Source: Coprinopsis marcescibilis (Eukaryota; Basidiomycota; Agaricomycetes; Agaricales; Psathyrellaceae). Taken from it: a stretch of DNA of 64,000 nt. The DNA lies in assembly GCA_004369085.1 (NCBI GenBank), contig ML210265.1, positions 28,444-92,443 of the forward strand, given 5' to 3'. Below, piece after piece: positions 1-13,270 of the stretch (position 1 is the first letter of the stretch; every line of letters begins with the position of its first letter). Made by a program: the position numbers and the translations under genes. A model generated the notes under the pieces. It made no database searches and was not told the DNA's origin. It was given only the letters and a program-made list of their open reading frames with translations.

Positions 1-1285
1 GAAGCCGCGGGCGCAGATGGCATCGACGATTTTGGCCCGTTCTTCAACATCCGCCACCTTGAGCTTTTGTTGCAGAAAGATCGAGGCTTGCTGGTCAGAG
101 GACTTGATGATGCGAGCAACGAACACATGGTACGGTGGAGAGGAGGACGGGTGGAGGAGGGAGAGGAAATTGATGGGCTGCGAAACGCCACATCAGGTAA
201 TGATACACGACCGATCTATATGTACTCACCTCATGGGCCGACAAGCTCGTCTGGGGCGTAGACGCCGCATATCCGAGTGAAGAACGCAAAGTTTCCTGAG
301 AAGTTGGACAGAAATGATGATCAACAGAAGAACCCTTTTCGGACACAGTCCTCCAGTCTGGCATCGAAGTCGTTTGCTGAGGTTGACTAGCCAAGCGCCA
401 TTCCAACTGCCCATCCCTCCCATGATCGGCACGACGAGAGGTAGAAGAGTTATACAGAGAAAGTGGGGTAGAGGCAGATGAAGCGGGAAAATTGTCGAGA
501 TATGAGAGCGAAGTAGTGCTAGCGCTGTTGTTGTGGCGAAGCTGAGAGTAGGCGGCGCATATACCTGAGGGCTGAGTTCCAATTGGCAGGCCATCTTGGT
601 TCTTCTCGGGAGCGCCATTTTCAAAAAGCAAAGAGGACTGAGAGTGGTATGACTGGAGAGCTGCATTTGCCTCGTAGCCAGCAGGGAACTTGCCTTCGAA
701 TGGTCGGACAGGCGAAAGGTCAGTGGGGGTTAACAGAGCGGAAGAGACGGAGGCCGGAGAGAAATCTGGCGAGTTGGGGGTAGTGTCCACTGGAGGTAGC
801 GTGTTGGAGGCGAAAGGGGCAGGAGAATTGAGGTTCAACGTGCGCAAAAGCTGTTCAACATGCTGTTTGGAGTCAGTAAGCTAGATGTATGCGTCCAAAA
901 ACCGAAGAAGTCAAACCGTGTCCTCCTGTTCTGGACTAAACCGCTTTCTTCCGTCGCCAATGGCCCCAATATCGCGCGAAGAACGAACCTGAGGAGGCTG
1001 AAAAAGAGTAGGCTGTGCGCCAAATACGTCCTCGCGAGTGATAGCGGGCATATTAGCAGCAGAACGGCGGTAATCTGGCCGGGCGATGTACTCAGAATCT
1101 CGCTCAGAGCCGCGAGAGAACGAGTCCAAAGCCTTTGGCCACGTCGTGTCCAGTGGCTGCGGTTGTGGCGCCCAGATAGAGCCAGAAAGACCAGAGGACT
1201 GTCGTTGGCGTTGTGGTTGGTGGGTGGTAGGGAACGTGGCGAGGAACTGTGCAGTCTGTGCAGAGGGTTCAGTGGAACGAATCAT
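1..1285 (-). CDS. Pumilio-type RNA-binding protein, N-terminal part (runs off left edge)
   Basis: Assembled as exons 917-1285, 230-862 and 1-177 on the minus strand, with introns of 54 and 52 bases. Both junctions are GT-AG and keep frame. The first ~330 residues are Ser/Thr/Pro/Gln-rich and look disordered. Exon 3 then reads a conserved segment containing FVARIIK, DQQASIFLQQKLK and IVDAICARG. This resembles the start of the Pumilio homology domain in fungal PUF proteins, which bind mRNA 3'UTRs and control stability or translation in the cytoplasm. The PUF repeats themselves lie beyond base 1, so RNA specificity cannot be judged. The start is the first Met of the open frame at 1285; a more upstream exon is possible. 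The PUF assignment rests on about 40 residues, so the family is likely and the subfamily unknown. Confidence 0.6.
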
Positions 1286-4200
1286 AAGGAACGACAGGAG
1301 ATGGTGGTGGTTGAGGAGAAAGAAGGATTCGTCGCCTTTCTACATTTTTTATACACGAAACACCCTTCAGCGAAATCAGATCACATTCCCAATTTCAGGT
1401 AATTGCCTCCCAAAAATAGAAATAAAGCCGATTCTCCACATTTTTCATCAGAAATTGGACGTATTTGGTTGCAGAAGTCTTCGGATTCCGGTCCTAACAC
1501 GTCAGACCGTCAGATATAATTGATCCCAGAACAACAACGCAGACCAACAAACCACCTCATTGACTTGCTTCGCTGCTGTTAAACCTTTGAAAAGTTAGCT
1601 CGGGTTAGAAGATAGAGGCACCAGGAACATATATCTTGGGCAAAGGCCCAATCTCGTTGACGATCAGAAGTTGATCTGCTGTGGTCAAGTCGCTGTCACC
1701 TTGTGAAGTGAATCCCTAGAGAACCATCATTCTATCACCATCTGCATCTCTAACAGGCGTTAGGAGCGATGGATAATCGGAGCAAACTGTTTTCAGGCGG
1801 TCCCGGACGCAGGACATGTCGACCAAATCATAATCCATGCCAGTTATGACGTCAAGGCAGGGAAGGACGCGATAGAATGGCAGATTTTACACTAGTCCGA
1901 GTTTTACGCGTCGAAATAACATGAACCTTCTCGGAACCGCCTCATTTAACGATTCGTCTAGCCATCAAGCAGAGAATATCCTAGGCGCCATGACATGGAA
2001 GCCCCTGCATATGGATAGGGGCTCATTATGATCGTCGGATCGAACGGTGCAAAATTACAACGGTCTGAAAAGGCTTGGATACATCCAGGCCCATATACTG
2101 CTGGCTGTCTGTATGCATAGCATATGTAACCCATTGGTATAGTCTCAAAATTGCTGCTCATGGAACTCGAGTCGGGAGGAAGCGCGCCGTGGACCCTTTA
2201 AGGAAAAGAAGCGCCGCGGGGCGGGAGATGCCGCGACAAAGGGGGCAACGACGAACGCCTTCTCTGTCGCGCAGATCCAATCAAATTGCACTCAACTTCT
2301 GCTCAGACTGCTCATTCTAATTGAGGAAATCTATTCGGTTGGTCCCTAGATCACAACCATGACCCCACTGAGCCGCTCGGTGGCACTAGAGACAGTGGCG
2401 TCGATGTTTTACTGAACCTAAGTAGGTAAGTAGCAGTGAACACTGAGAATGTACCAGTATATGGCGGGTAAGTGTATGGGAGAATAGGCACCGATATAAA
2501 TTCAATGTCCACGAAAGCATCCGAGAGCACCCTCGTCCCAAGTGAGCTCCGACCTGGATTCTTTCTTGCGTGGACGCACGGGTGGCAAGGTGACCACTGG
2601 GCAAAGCACCGAGTTAAAACAGATTAGAATCAGTCGGTGAAGCATGAGGAGAATTGAATTAGATCTCGTCTTCGACGAAGAGTGGCGTCGAACATAGGCA
2701 GGTCGCGGGAACCAGGGGAACTGGGGTGCAGATTCGAGCGTGTGTGGACAAATGGTATCCAGTCAATACCTTTGTGGATAGCCAGGGAAGTATCGTATCG
2801 TCTCGCTCCAAAGTCAATCTCACTGTGCATCTCGCACAGACTGGAGAACAGTGGACATATCAATCTCAATAGGATTCGAGTTGGCCAAATCGAGGGACAA
2901 GTAACATGACTTGTACCTGAGCGTTGAGCAGTGGCAGAAACGGGCGAGTGAGACATCTTTGATTATAACTGGTCCAACGTCCGGCATTCATCCTTCCTTA
3001 GACCTGCGAATTCGCCACCTTTCAAGGTAATTGCGGCGTTTAAGTTAGACTTGATGAGAGAGAAACACGGGGTACTTGTGTCACCTGGGCTCCCATTCTT
3101 ATTTCATAATACCGTCACTGTGTCTTCGGAGATACCCCATTGTTGACCTATGCCTTGAACGAGTTGGCCTTCAACGGCGGCTATGCAGACCAAAAGACAG
3201 GATGGGAATCTGGACTGAATGGATCGCATTAACGAGAATAAAATCCACTATTACCTACTACCAAGAGTCGGAGTGGCAAGGACTCACCGTAATTTCCACC
3301 GGGTGGCGTGCAGTTTTTGCAAGGATGCCCTACAGCGAGTCTTGCGATTTTCAACCAACATCACACGGTACCTAGTCCTTGCTATGAAACTCTATCTGTG
3401 AGACCACACACATACATCTAACGAACAAGGGATGAAAGGGTTATCGATTATCCGTGCAGCTCGGTTCCATACACGGTAAAAGGTCAAGTTTGCACATGTA
3501 ACTGTGTCACATCTAGTGTAGATGAGCTAAAACGCGCCGTCACGGCCGTTACAGTCCGTATCCTTACTGGGTAGATCACAACCCGTGTCAGTTTTTGGAA
3601 ATCGAATCAGTTAGATATGCTACGAGAACAGGAGTGTGATGCTCTCCTCATTTCACAGCCGAGCGAACACCACGAGCCACGGGAACCCGCCATTTGACAA
3701 GGAAATCTAGTCCGAGATCCACAAGGAGAACGCTGCATTTGCGTACACCTACTGAAGAATATAGTCATTTGCAACTGGCTCCCAGATCTCGTTTCTCCGC
3801 GGAGAATTGGGAAATAGAGCATGGAGTGATATACCTCGTCAGATGGGGCTAGTTCCAATCTCGAATCAATACTTCTGGTTTGGATGCCGTCAAGACATGA
3901 GGCGCTGAAGGGGACGATGCTCAGAGATAGAGGTCTGGGAGCCGGATCACACAGGATTTAAGGCAGTGGTGAATGAGTTGAAAGAATTTTCACCTAATTC
4001 GAACGGTGAGTATTTTGAAAACTAAAAGTACGATGTTCTGGAGTATCGGCATCAGGGCACGTAAACAAAACAGAGTCAGCAGCAGTCAGGTTTCATCCGA
4101 TCACATCATATATCTCACCAAATATCGTGCATGTGCTCAAGGAGAAACCACTGTTTGTTGCCGGCAGGCAGGAATAATCCAACTCACTCCTAAGATTAAA

Positions 4201-7200
4201 GAAGGAGCCCGCCTTGCAAGCAGATGTAGGGCAAATTCGTTGTGAAACGTCCAGCTTGCTCCACCCAGAGAGCCTAGGCCCGAGCGTTTCGCAAATCTGC
4301 ACTTCGTAAGGTAAGCAACTTGTATTTGTCGTCCGGAAGAAGTACAAGAACCGGGATGTTCTGACTTCTACCATCGAAGCGCCAGTAAGGAAATACAGTA
4401 CGGTGTCTACTGTCGTTCCAAAGGCACGAGTCACCGGACAACTTTCTTGGGGACACCTCCGACAAACGATCTATCCATGTAGTAAAAGCAGGGCGAGAGT
4501 GACCTCAATCAAAATGGGGTGCTTACCAGATATTGACACACTTCCCGTTCGATTTGAATATTTTACAACATTGTCCGAAGTCAGCGTGGTGAAGGTGCTT
4601 GTAAGGGACGAGAGAGTGGCTACTTGAGAGAAGCGCGCAAGATCTAAATTCGATCACAGGTCTGTCAGAGTGGGCATATACCTCCCAGTTCAAGCAGATG
4701 ATGGTCAAGAGACAAACAGATGGATCGAAACTCCATTGAGTTGGCACTCGAAGCACGCACGCGGTGATTCGACTTCTGACCCTAAAAATGGTATTCAGAC
4801 CAAGACCCCCTTTTCCAAGACTACACTATGACACATACCTTCGTATAGTTATTTGCGCCGACGTGCCTTGGAAGATTCTCCTAAAGCACAATATGTGTGT
4901 GAGAACTAATAATTCGAAGAGAGGAATCGAGGAAATGGAAATGCTAACCGGGCACGACCTCAGACTGTCCAGAATTACAGAGAAGATTAGTAACTTCCAT
5001 GTATTCGAATTTGGCACACATGTCAAAGCACCTGCCGTCCTGGTACGTATGTCAACAAAATTCAATTGGTGAGTCCACGGAAGCGAATAAGCCTCCAACT
5101 GACCGACTGATAATTCTAATCCTCAGGCCTTGGGCCCAGGCTCAAAGTTCTTGTAATTTTGTCGTTGACGGGCAGAAGTATATGGACGGTGGAGATACCT
5201 CTACCCCGCCCGTTTTCGTCTCAGTCGCTTGACTATACGAAGGGACCTGTCTGTATATACTTACCACAGCTTGCAGAATCAGAAGGATTCGGTTATCAGA
5301 CCTAAATATAGGGTGAAAAATGACAGGCTTCCTTTCGACTTTCACGCAAGCATCCCACAGTACGCCTCCCTCCCAGCCAGCTCAGGTCGGTATTAAGGCG
5401 GCGGTGCCTCTAAAACCTTAAGCTGAGAACCAGTAAGTAGATCAACCTATTGCGCAAATCGGTATGGCGAAGTTGAATTCACCTTTGATTCACCTTGAGG
5501 AGACCTTGAGACGACGTGGGAGTCAGATTGGTAAGAAACCCTGACAGAGGCTGAGCGATGAGCCCCTATCAAACCCTAAAAAGATACATACAACGAATCG
5601 CACGACTTGACCAGCGCTGTCCGTGTCGAAAGCAAGTACCAGCTGGCATGCACTGAGATGGCATCAAGATACAGATATGTTACGGGGTTTCAACGAGACG
5701 TTGAACACAGTCTTGCGCATTGAGGTGAACACGTTCGTCGGCGTGAGTACACGCATTTCTCATTTCGGGAACACACATGGCGAATGTCCCTTCTAGAACT
5801 TCAAAGACACTAACAATAGAACTCGTGGGGTTTCCCTTGAATACACCAAGTTGATAGCTTACCATCGGTAGCCGGAGATTGAGGTTGACGCTATAAACAT
5901 AGAATACATTTCGTAAAGGGATTTGGAAGAAACTGCCCGCGTACGCCCTGTGAGCAAACCCGGAGAAACTACTATTGCTATCGGAACGCGTCGCAAGCTT
6001 GTAATACCGAGAGTTTCTTCGGTCGGATGTATTTCAGGCTACAAAATTGTATCCTTGAGGGTCTGGTCCACGTTTGATCCAACTTCTCTAAATAAAGTCG
6101 CTGGACGGTACAAACAAGACTATCCTTAGACTCGAATGCTCTAGTTGTGTCAGAACCAAAGTAGGCAGAGGCAGCTCTTGACGACGTTGAGGGCGATGAT
6201 AGTTCGTGTACAGCGTCCGAGGGAACCCTTAGATTTAAGAAGAACCGCCAGAATCGTCTAAGAAACATCGAGTAAATGCATGAGGAAAAATGCAAAGCAT
6301 AATAAACATGCAACGCACCTCCATGGCCCCTAACATTCTTTTCATTCATCAATATGGCCCTTCATGTCCGTTATGAAAGGAGGCGGAGGGGGCATAGGTT
6401 GCCGGAGAGCCACCTGAGCAAGTCTCGCGCCTTCGAGATGGTTCGGTTTCTCCGCGAGCTCCGCCGCAGATCGCTGGTGTTTCGCACTGTGTGTACCTTG
6501 GCTGAAAGCAGGGTACCGAGTGGGAACACGATATTCACGTTGTGTGACACGAAGAGATCCATAGATTCCACGGAGGAACACATCCGACACCCTAGCATGT
6601 TATTTCGCGGCTTGCAGTAAGCTTGAATGCGTCATCGCCACGAAGGAGACAATCGAAGACCACATGTTGATTGTAAGGCTTCTCGATAACAAAGTTAAAC
6701 GAGATAACGGTCATTTGACAGAGAGGAACGAGGTTGATATTTGCATCCGGAAATTGAGGGTTCGAACTTCGAAGCTACCATTCGGCGAAGGCTTCCACTG
6801 ACAAGAATGGTCCGAGTGACAAATCTGTTTCCAGATATCACCAATTAGTCCCAAGCCTCCAGCGGCACCATTGCGTAGGTGCCAGGTCGGCCCTTCCAAT
6901 TCTCTTGACGCATACAGCCTGGACTCTGAAGGGTGAACATTTGAATGTCGTGACTCGTCAGCGAAGAGCTTCCTACAGAGGTCCCGAGGCCCAGGATTTG
7001 ACAAACCTTCTGTCAATCGCCTTTGTCTGACCCCCTTTCCTCGGGAGCAGTCCAATGTACCATGTCCCAGATGCATCTGTCTATCGCCCTCTCGCCTTCT
7101 TTCTTTCGAAACGATGACTAGACGCACCCCTGAATTCTGACCCTCGGATGTTGGGTGCCGGTAGCCTCAGGTAGGCTTGATCAAAGCTTCCGATCCAGGC

Positions 7201-9589
7201 AGGAATGACGTGCGATGTTCAGTGGGTGACAGGTACTAATATTGCGTTGCGAACGGACGTTGCATGGTGTAGGGTGCAGGGACGTTCAAGGACGATGCAA
7301 TACACAAGTTCAACCCACTTCAGACAACCAGCCGATCAACGGAACGGACCAACAAGCTAGGCCGCCGCCGAGTCCATCACCGCCATTTGGCGGCCGCGGC
7401 AGCCTGAGTTTGACATTGCCTGCAGGCGTACAACGGCGAGCAGCGGCAAAGGGTAACGTTAACCAAGCAAATGGGAAGGTATACTCTGGTAGATTCTGGG
7501 GGCAATTGGTGGATTCAGACGCTCGAGCCGGCCATAGACAGTTAAGTATGAACTGGTGTGTGGGTTAACTTGCTCCTAGTAGTTGCCTTCCTGTTAAACG
7601 ATGATTGCAATTCGCAGAGTACGGCGTGAAGGTAGTATGCACCACCAGCTTCTATGTGTGCCGAAATCCATGGTCTGAGCGGTACTATGTAGCATTAGTC
7701 TTTGGAACGACTGAGTGGAACTGGGCTCTGGGCCAGATCGAACGTTGCATTCGGAGGGTCCGGTAACATCGTAAGTATCGGAACAGAAGATAGCTCAAAG
7801 TGTTCCATGTCTCTAGACTACACCCTATGTGAATGTTTGCGGGAATATTTGAATGCAAATAATAAGCGCCCAGACATCGCATCTTGAGTGACCAATGTTC
7901 TGTCTGAGTTCTTGTACGCTGCATATTCGCGTGCGACAGTCCCTTAGCTTGATAGTCTGCAAGGATATCCGAAGTCTTCGTGTCACTATAGGGGTTCATC
8001 TCATACACTGCGCGATCAGATAATAGCTATAATTCGGCGAAAATGTGTTGACAGGTCCGATGGAATGAACAATTGAGCGACATGGTCCTTCTCTCACGCC
8101 TTACGGATGGAATGTATACGCACAAATTAGTTTCTCTTTCCAGTTGCAATGGACCCCGATAAGGTCAATGGGATACTGCTGGGACGGTTTGACCGCGTGG
8201 ACACTCCCATGCGCGCTATCATGCTGCCCTCTGCCCTCGCCCCACCCCGAAATTATCGCTAATACGGGCCCGGTGCGCTGTCACCAACCCAAGATCTAAG
8301 CCCTTACGCACATTCTGTAGATAACGACCAACGCCACTTACCGGACCCATACCAAATCCTCCCCTTTGGGCGACAGGACACTGTCAGTCTCTGATCGCAT
8401 CGAGGAGAGGCAATTGAAAAATTTCCGCCCACCACGGTGAATGGATTTGTAGCACTTCAATTCATTGAAAGGCTAACTAAAGTACTGAGCGGCTGGTTTC
8501 ATCGCGTCAGTCCCGTTTATATTCTGATTGCATCACGGTGATCGCAGCGGAGAAACTAAAGGGGGTCCTTTGCGGGAGTTGCTTCGCGCATCGCCAACAT
8601 CTGCATGAGCATTCAAACACATCGTGGCGACAAGGCTTCTAATTTCCTGCAGATGCTAGGTGGCCACGGTCATTCCACCATGCAGATATCGAGTCTTGCT
8701 GCGCAACGGGAAGTCGATGAAATCGGAGCCCACTTTTGGTTACATACATTCAGCAGTCTGTGTGCGTGCAATAACTGTGCAACTGGAGCTAAGCTGAGTT
8801 ACCAACTAGGCAAGTTGATTTGTGGCCCCACTGTATGCTGTACGTGGTTGGGCTTGACTCAATGGGTTCCAGCGTTTCCTGGGTAGCGCAGGAGAAGCTG
8901 ATCAAGTTTTATCTTCCCAAATCTCGCATTGGGAACGAACAACGCTCTACCACGGAACGCTCTCTGCTCACTAGCCTGTCAAGGTGCTTATCTGCACCAA
9001 TTGCTATCTTTACAAATAAAACAAACCCTTGTCATCTGAATGACCACCAGTGCCGAGTCGGATTGGTTGCTCGCAGACAGCTCAAGTTGAACTTCCGCAT
9101 TCTCGGGCCCATTGGTCGGATATTGACTAAAGCGAGGTGAGACCTCAGACTCAATCAGTATCATAGTAGCTCCTAGTACTGTTTCGACGTATAGGTCCGG
9201 GAAGTGGGCACAGATGTGCATTGCCTTGACTAATCCCGCGTTGAGTTTATTTTTCCCTTTGAGCCATGGGTTCTCGGGCTGAGTCATCTACACGAACAGC
9301 CTTCCAGTCGCTTTGCACACAGAAGAGCGCCAGTGAGATTAAAGGAACGCAAGAAGATTCAGCTAACGCTTCGGCATACGGCAATCCATCAGTGCGATCA
9401 GGGATCAAGCGCCAGCCGAGACACGGGAGAGGATGAGAAGTCGGAGTTGCCACCCCATATATGAATCGACGGATAGATTGTGCCCGAGACGATACGTATG
9501 TAAGTATTTAGCATCGAATTGGAACAAGTCGGCCAATAGGCAGCGATTGTGGACGCAATGTCACACATTGAAGTGGAGTATCAACAGTA
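1286..9589. other. Gene-poor interval, no supported gene
   Basis: I found no reading frame with recognisable homology on either strand. Open frames are short, mostly under 140 codons, and overlap at random. Scattered splice-like motifs occur on the minus strand between about 3.0 and 6.4 kb (for example near 4523, 4839, 5263 and 5861), but the frames around them do not join into a recognisable protein. Decayed transposable-element sequence or an unrecognised, rapidly evolving gene are both possible. Confidence 0.5.
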
Positions 9590-10375
9590 AACGGGCATTT
9601 TAGTTTCCACGGGTTTCTCGACCCAGAAACCCTAGGTCCATTTTTGCGGAAACTGAGTTTGGCCTACGGAGTATAGACTTGGGTACCGTAGGAAATCTAT
9701 CAAAAGCAGAAGAGAATACATCTAGGTGTGAAGTGGTTTCCAGGTTCCGAGGTTTCTCAGGTTTGTAGGTTTCAGGAAACCTTGAAACTGCGAAAAACCA
9801 GCAGAAACCCGGAAACTAAAATCACATTTTACTGACGTCATGTATGGATTCTATTGTCCATCGCGTGAACGAACAGCTGAGAGCGACAGTACCGCTGCCG
9901 AAAGATGGGTAGGGTGATCGATCGCTGTAAAAGGCGTGCAAGTGGACAGGTAGGTTCGTTGTCAAATACACCTATTGTCAAGCGTGTTCATCAGGAATAT
10001 TTTGCAGAGGTTCTCCATCACAGAATCCGAGAAAACTCTAGGAAACCTGGTAACCGGGTGACCTGGAAACCTATAAACCTGCTGTAAAAATAAGTATAAG
10101 CTACCGAAACCTAGGAAACCAAAAAAACTAATACCACGAGGCTATATACAATATTTAGAGTAGCCTTATGTATTTAACACGATGTGAGACAATGTAAGAA
10201 TAGGGCAAGACAGAAACAGTGTATGGTTTACAGTAGAAATTAGTCTCGCAGAGCATACCGGTAGCAGTTAATTTCTGAGTTTTTGAGCGCTTCCAGGTTT
10301 CCTGAAACCCTAGAACCGAAAGACACCCACTGACACCCGGAAACAAATCTGACATTTGCTGATGACTTGCTGCTG
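9590..10375. repeat. Degenerate repeat cluster rich in GGTTTCC/GGAAACC
   Basis: The motif AGGTTTC and its complement GAAACCT recur many times here, around 9606-9650, 9735-9815, 10025-10075, 10105-10125 and 10290-10345. Two segments are diverged direct copies: 9807-9840 and 10336-10370 both begin CCCGGAAAC, followed by a related A/T-rich tract and a TGA-containing end. No coding potential is visible. The pattern suggests nested or decayed non-autonomous DNA transposons, possibly hAT-like because of the repeated CAGGTTTCC-type ends, but I could not define target-site duplications. Confidence 0.5.
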
Positions 10376-12344
10376 AAACACCTATATCAACCAGCAGTAT
10401 TTTGTACAGGATAAATCGGCGTTTCGATTGATCGCTATTTCACGACAATGTATTTGGAGTTCCGATACAATTGGCCAGTTGCCTCAAATCAAACAGCAAT
10501 CAATATACCACTCGCCTGAATAAACGGCGAAAACTCCGGACATGAAGGTTCAATATCACAATAAAGTCCATCTGCCAACTCTGAGGGTCAGTCATAAATA
10601 CTAGATCTGTCGCAGTAGCGCCCAATGAAGCCTACTCCAGACCTAAATTGGCGCCCGTACGAATTTCAACAGCCGCGAGTGAGGCCACTGCAATCCCCGC
10701 GTCCATCCCCATCCACGCAAACTCGCAAGGGCGCACCACGCAAGGTCATGCAGCGCGTGTGGATGGACCCTAGCTGCAGTCAAAGACAGCGTCCCCGGTG
10801 TCGGAGGGAAGCCGTAGCGCTGCACAAAGGCATGCATCATATATCTATATCGCGCGTCATTCATGTACATAATGATAATGATCCTCTATACCTGTCATGT
10901 GAGCCCAATAACCCAGGGTGAGCTGTTACATGCACTATGACGACACAAGCAAGAAGAAGATAATATTAATCATAGTGACATAGGCCTTGTGACCGGCTTG
11001 GTCCGTGCACTGCGGCAGCTTGTCAGGGAATCAGAGGATGATCTGAAGATTCAGAATTCGCTGGAAACAGTTACTTACGAACCGATACCAGCCGAGATGC
11101 CTCGCACCGATGATCGCGACCCCACGCACGCGGGATAATCAGAACTCGAATGCAGAGTAATGCCAGTGCTGGTGCGGGGTCTAGACCAGTGGAGCGTATG
11201 TACCATGTACGTAGACGAAAGAACGTTTTGCGATGTACTACAAGGTCACACACGGGCATACTAAATTCTCGACTCTCGTGAAGATCAAACTGGAGCTCGC
11301 ACGCAGTACGAAATGCAGCCAAAAGGTCCGCATCCAGACTGGCTCTACCCGCACCGAGCGTCCGAAGGCAGCTGAATTCTCGAAGCTTGTTTTTAACCTC
11401 TAGTACCGACAGCCAATTGCGGTCCAACTTTAAGCTGAGCTGGCTCGGCCACTGGCAGAAGCTCATGCCTTGAACTCCGCTTTGTCTTTGGCGCCGCTCC
11501 ACTTCTCCAACGTGTTTTCCATTACTGGGACTTCGACTCGCTCCGGTAAAGCACTCACATGACACACAGCCAGCGCTCGAGTCTCCAAATCACACACCCA
11601 CGCACACACCCCATTGACCGGAGATGCCCAGGCCGGTGATGATGATTAGTAGAGTGATTGATACCACATACAACACTCAGCGAGTAAAGGGGTCGCTCCG
11701 GACTTCCGGCGATTCAACGTACATATATGTACTGAGCTATCTCATCCAAATCACCACATCGAATTATGTAGGGGACCCATGATAGCGCTCGTTGAGTTGT
11801 ACGTAGCTGAAACACCTTGCTTACTAGCATGCCCAGAGATAACGGACGGTGATACCAGAACTCAAGCTCAAGCCGTACGTACCTGACCTGCCAGTCCAGG
11901 TTGATGGTTTCCCTAGTAGCTTGCCGAGTCTGGTTCCTGTCCCTTTGGCGATCGTGCTTCTAGACTCTACAGCTGTGAGGGGAGGCACGCAACAGGAGAC
12001 TGGAGCCCCAGTAAGGGCTTATCAGAAAGTGGCGGGGAGGTGGATAATGGAGAAGGAATCAGAGAGTCGAGGACGTCGGGTACAAGAAGCCCCCTGTCAC
12101 CGAGGTCATCGCACACAAGTGCGTAGGGTGTAAGATGTACATATAGGGTCAAGGGTACCACGCAGACCGAGTCTTACAGAAGGACCTTCTGATGCGCATC
12201 AGGTCAATTGAATAGAGCCCTGCCGTCTAATAAAAGAGGGTTGCCATCATCAACAATTCAATTCCAGTAGAACGAGGTATGTATGCATTCGCTAAAAATA
12301 TCACCGCACATAGCTCGATAGTTTCACCGCGGCCGATATATATA
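10376..12344. other. Gene-poor interval, no supported gene
   Basis: The longest open frame is 164 codons on the minus strand (11071-11565). It has no recognisable domain, no convincing splice partners and no low-complexity or signal-peptide features, so I do not call it a gene. Nothing else stands out in this interval. Confidence 0.5.
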
Positions 12345-12886
12345 CAGTCGAACCTGTCATAACCCATACTCTTCCATGGACAGAGGCAGGTATGGGTTAT
12401 AAGCGACTATGGGATACCACAGGTGTGCTAAAAATAGATAAATAAATTTGATTTTTTTGAACATTTTCTGTGAGATGGTAGATTCACGTCGCGCGTTGGG
12501 TACCGTTAGTAGCGCCCAGTGGTGGATCGAGTTCAGCCTCAAACTCACGATTTCGCCCATTCCTGGCACTTGAAGCTTCGGAGCGGTGATTATCGATTAA
12601 CCCTGACCCAGCAAAAGTCAAAAGCAAATGGTTCTCCAGACCTTCAAATCCTCGCAAGACATGAAAAATGGTATGAGGTATGCTACATCTGCGGAATTTG
12701 ACTAATTTTCAACTAAATGTTCTTCCCATAGCCACCGAATTTCTGTCCACGCTATGGGTTATGGGGCTTCAGCGACTATGGGTTATGGGGGAGTTTTCCC
12801 CACTCACCAACTCGGTGGACGCCAAAATGTATGGGTTTCCGGAGATTATGGGTTATAATAGATATGGTTTAGGACAGGTTCGACTG
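12345..12886. mobile_element. Non-autonomous Tc1/mariner-pogo-like TIR element, 542 bp
   Basis: The left end reads CAGTCGAACCTGTC and the right end is its exact inverse complement, GACAGGTTCGACTG. Both ends are flanked by TA (12343-12344 and 12887-12888), the target duplication expected of Tc1/mariner/pogo-type transposition. The interior has repeated GGGTTATGGG-like and TATGGGTTAT motifs and no transposase-like frame, so this is a MITE or internally deleted copy. It shares the interior block around GTGGACGCCAAAAT with the smaller element at 51058-51235. Superfamily assignment is inferred from the CAGT ends and TA flanks. Confidence 0.8.
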
Positions 12887-13246
12887 TATTAGGATACACC
12901 CCTCCGCAAAGTAGCTAAGTCCAGCTATCACCGTAGGCACCCTCGGAACCCGGATGTTTCATCCCGAACGCCCGAACGACTTCGCGCGCGCGAAACAGGA
13001 CCCTAACTTATCGATGATCCCCCATCCGGCCAAGGCAAAGCCAAGGTACACACAACGACTGCCTCAGCCCCATTCAGAATAGAACAGGCATCGGAATCAG
13101 CGGACATGTGCGGTATGTCGAGATCAGTCGCTAGACTAGGAGTCTGGCGATGATGATATCGATCGTTCCTCCTGTCCCGTCGCGTGTTCGAAGCAGACAA
13201 AAGAAGGACGTCGGACTTGAATTCTTGGAGTTCAAGGGTAATGTAT

Positions 13247-13270
13247 ATCCATCCATCCATCCATCCATCT
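13247..13270. repeat. ATCC tetranucleotide microsatellite
   Basis: About six uninterrupted copies of ATCC are visible in the sequence. A TTAC repeat of about four copies follows at 13404-13420. Both are simple repeats in noncoding DNA. Confidence 0.9.

Noticed and set aside
6342..6590. 82-codon minus-strand frame with a Pro-rich end, possibly an exon
   Set aside because: It reads somewhat like protein, but I could not join it to neighbouring exons in frame or recognise a family.
11071..11565. 164-codon minus-strand open frame in the gene-poor region
   Set aside because: No recognisable domain, no signal peptide and no splice partners. Composition is unlike the window's real genes.
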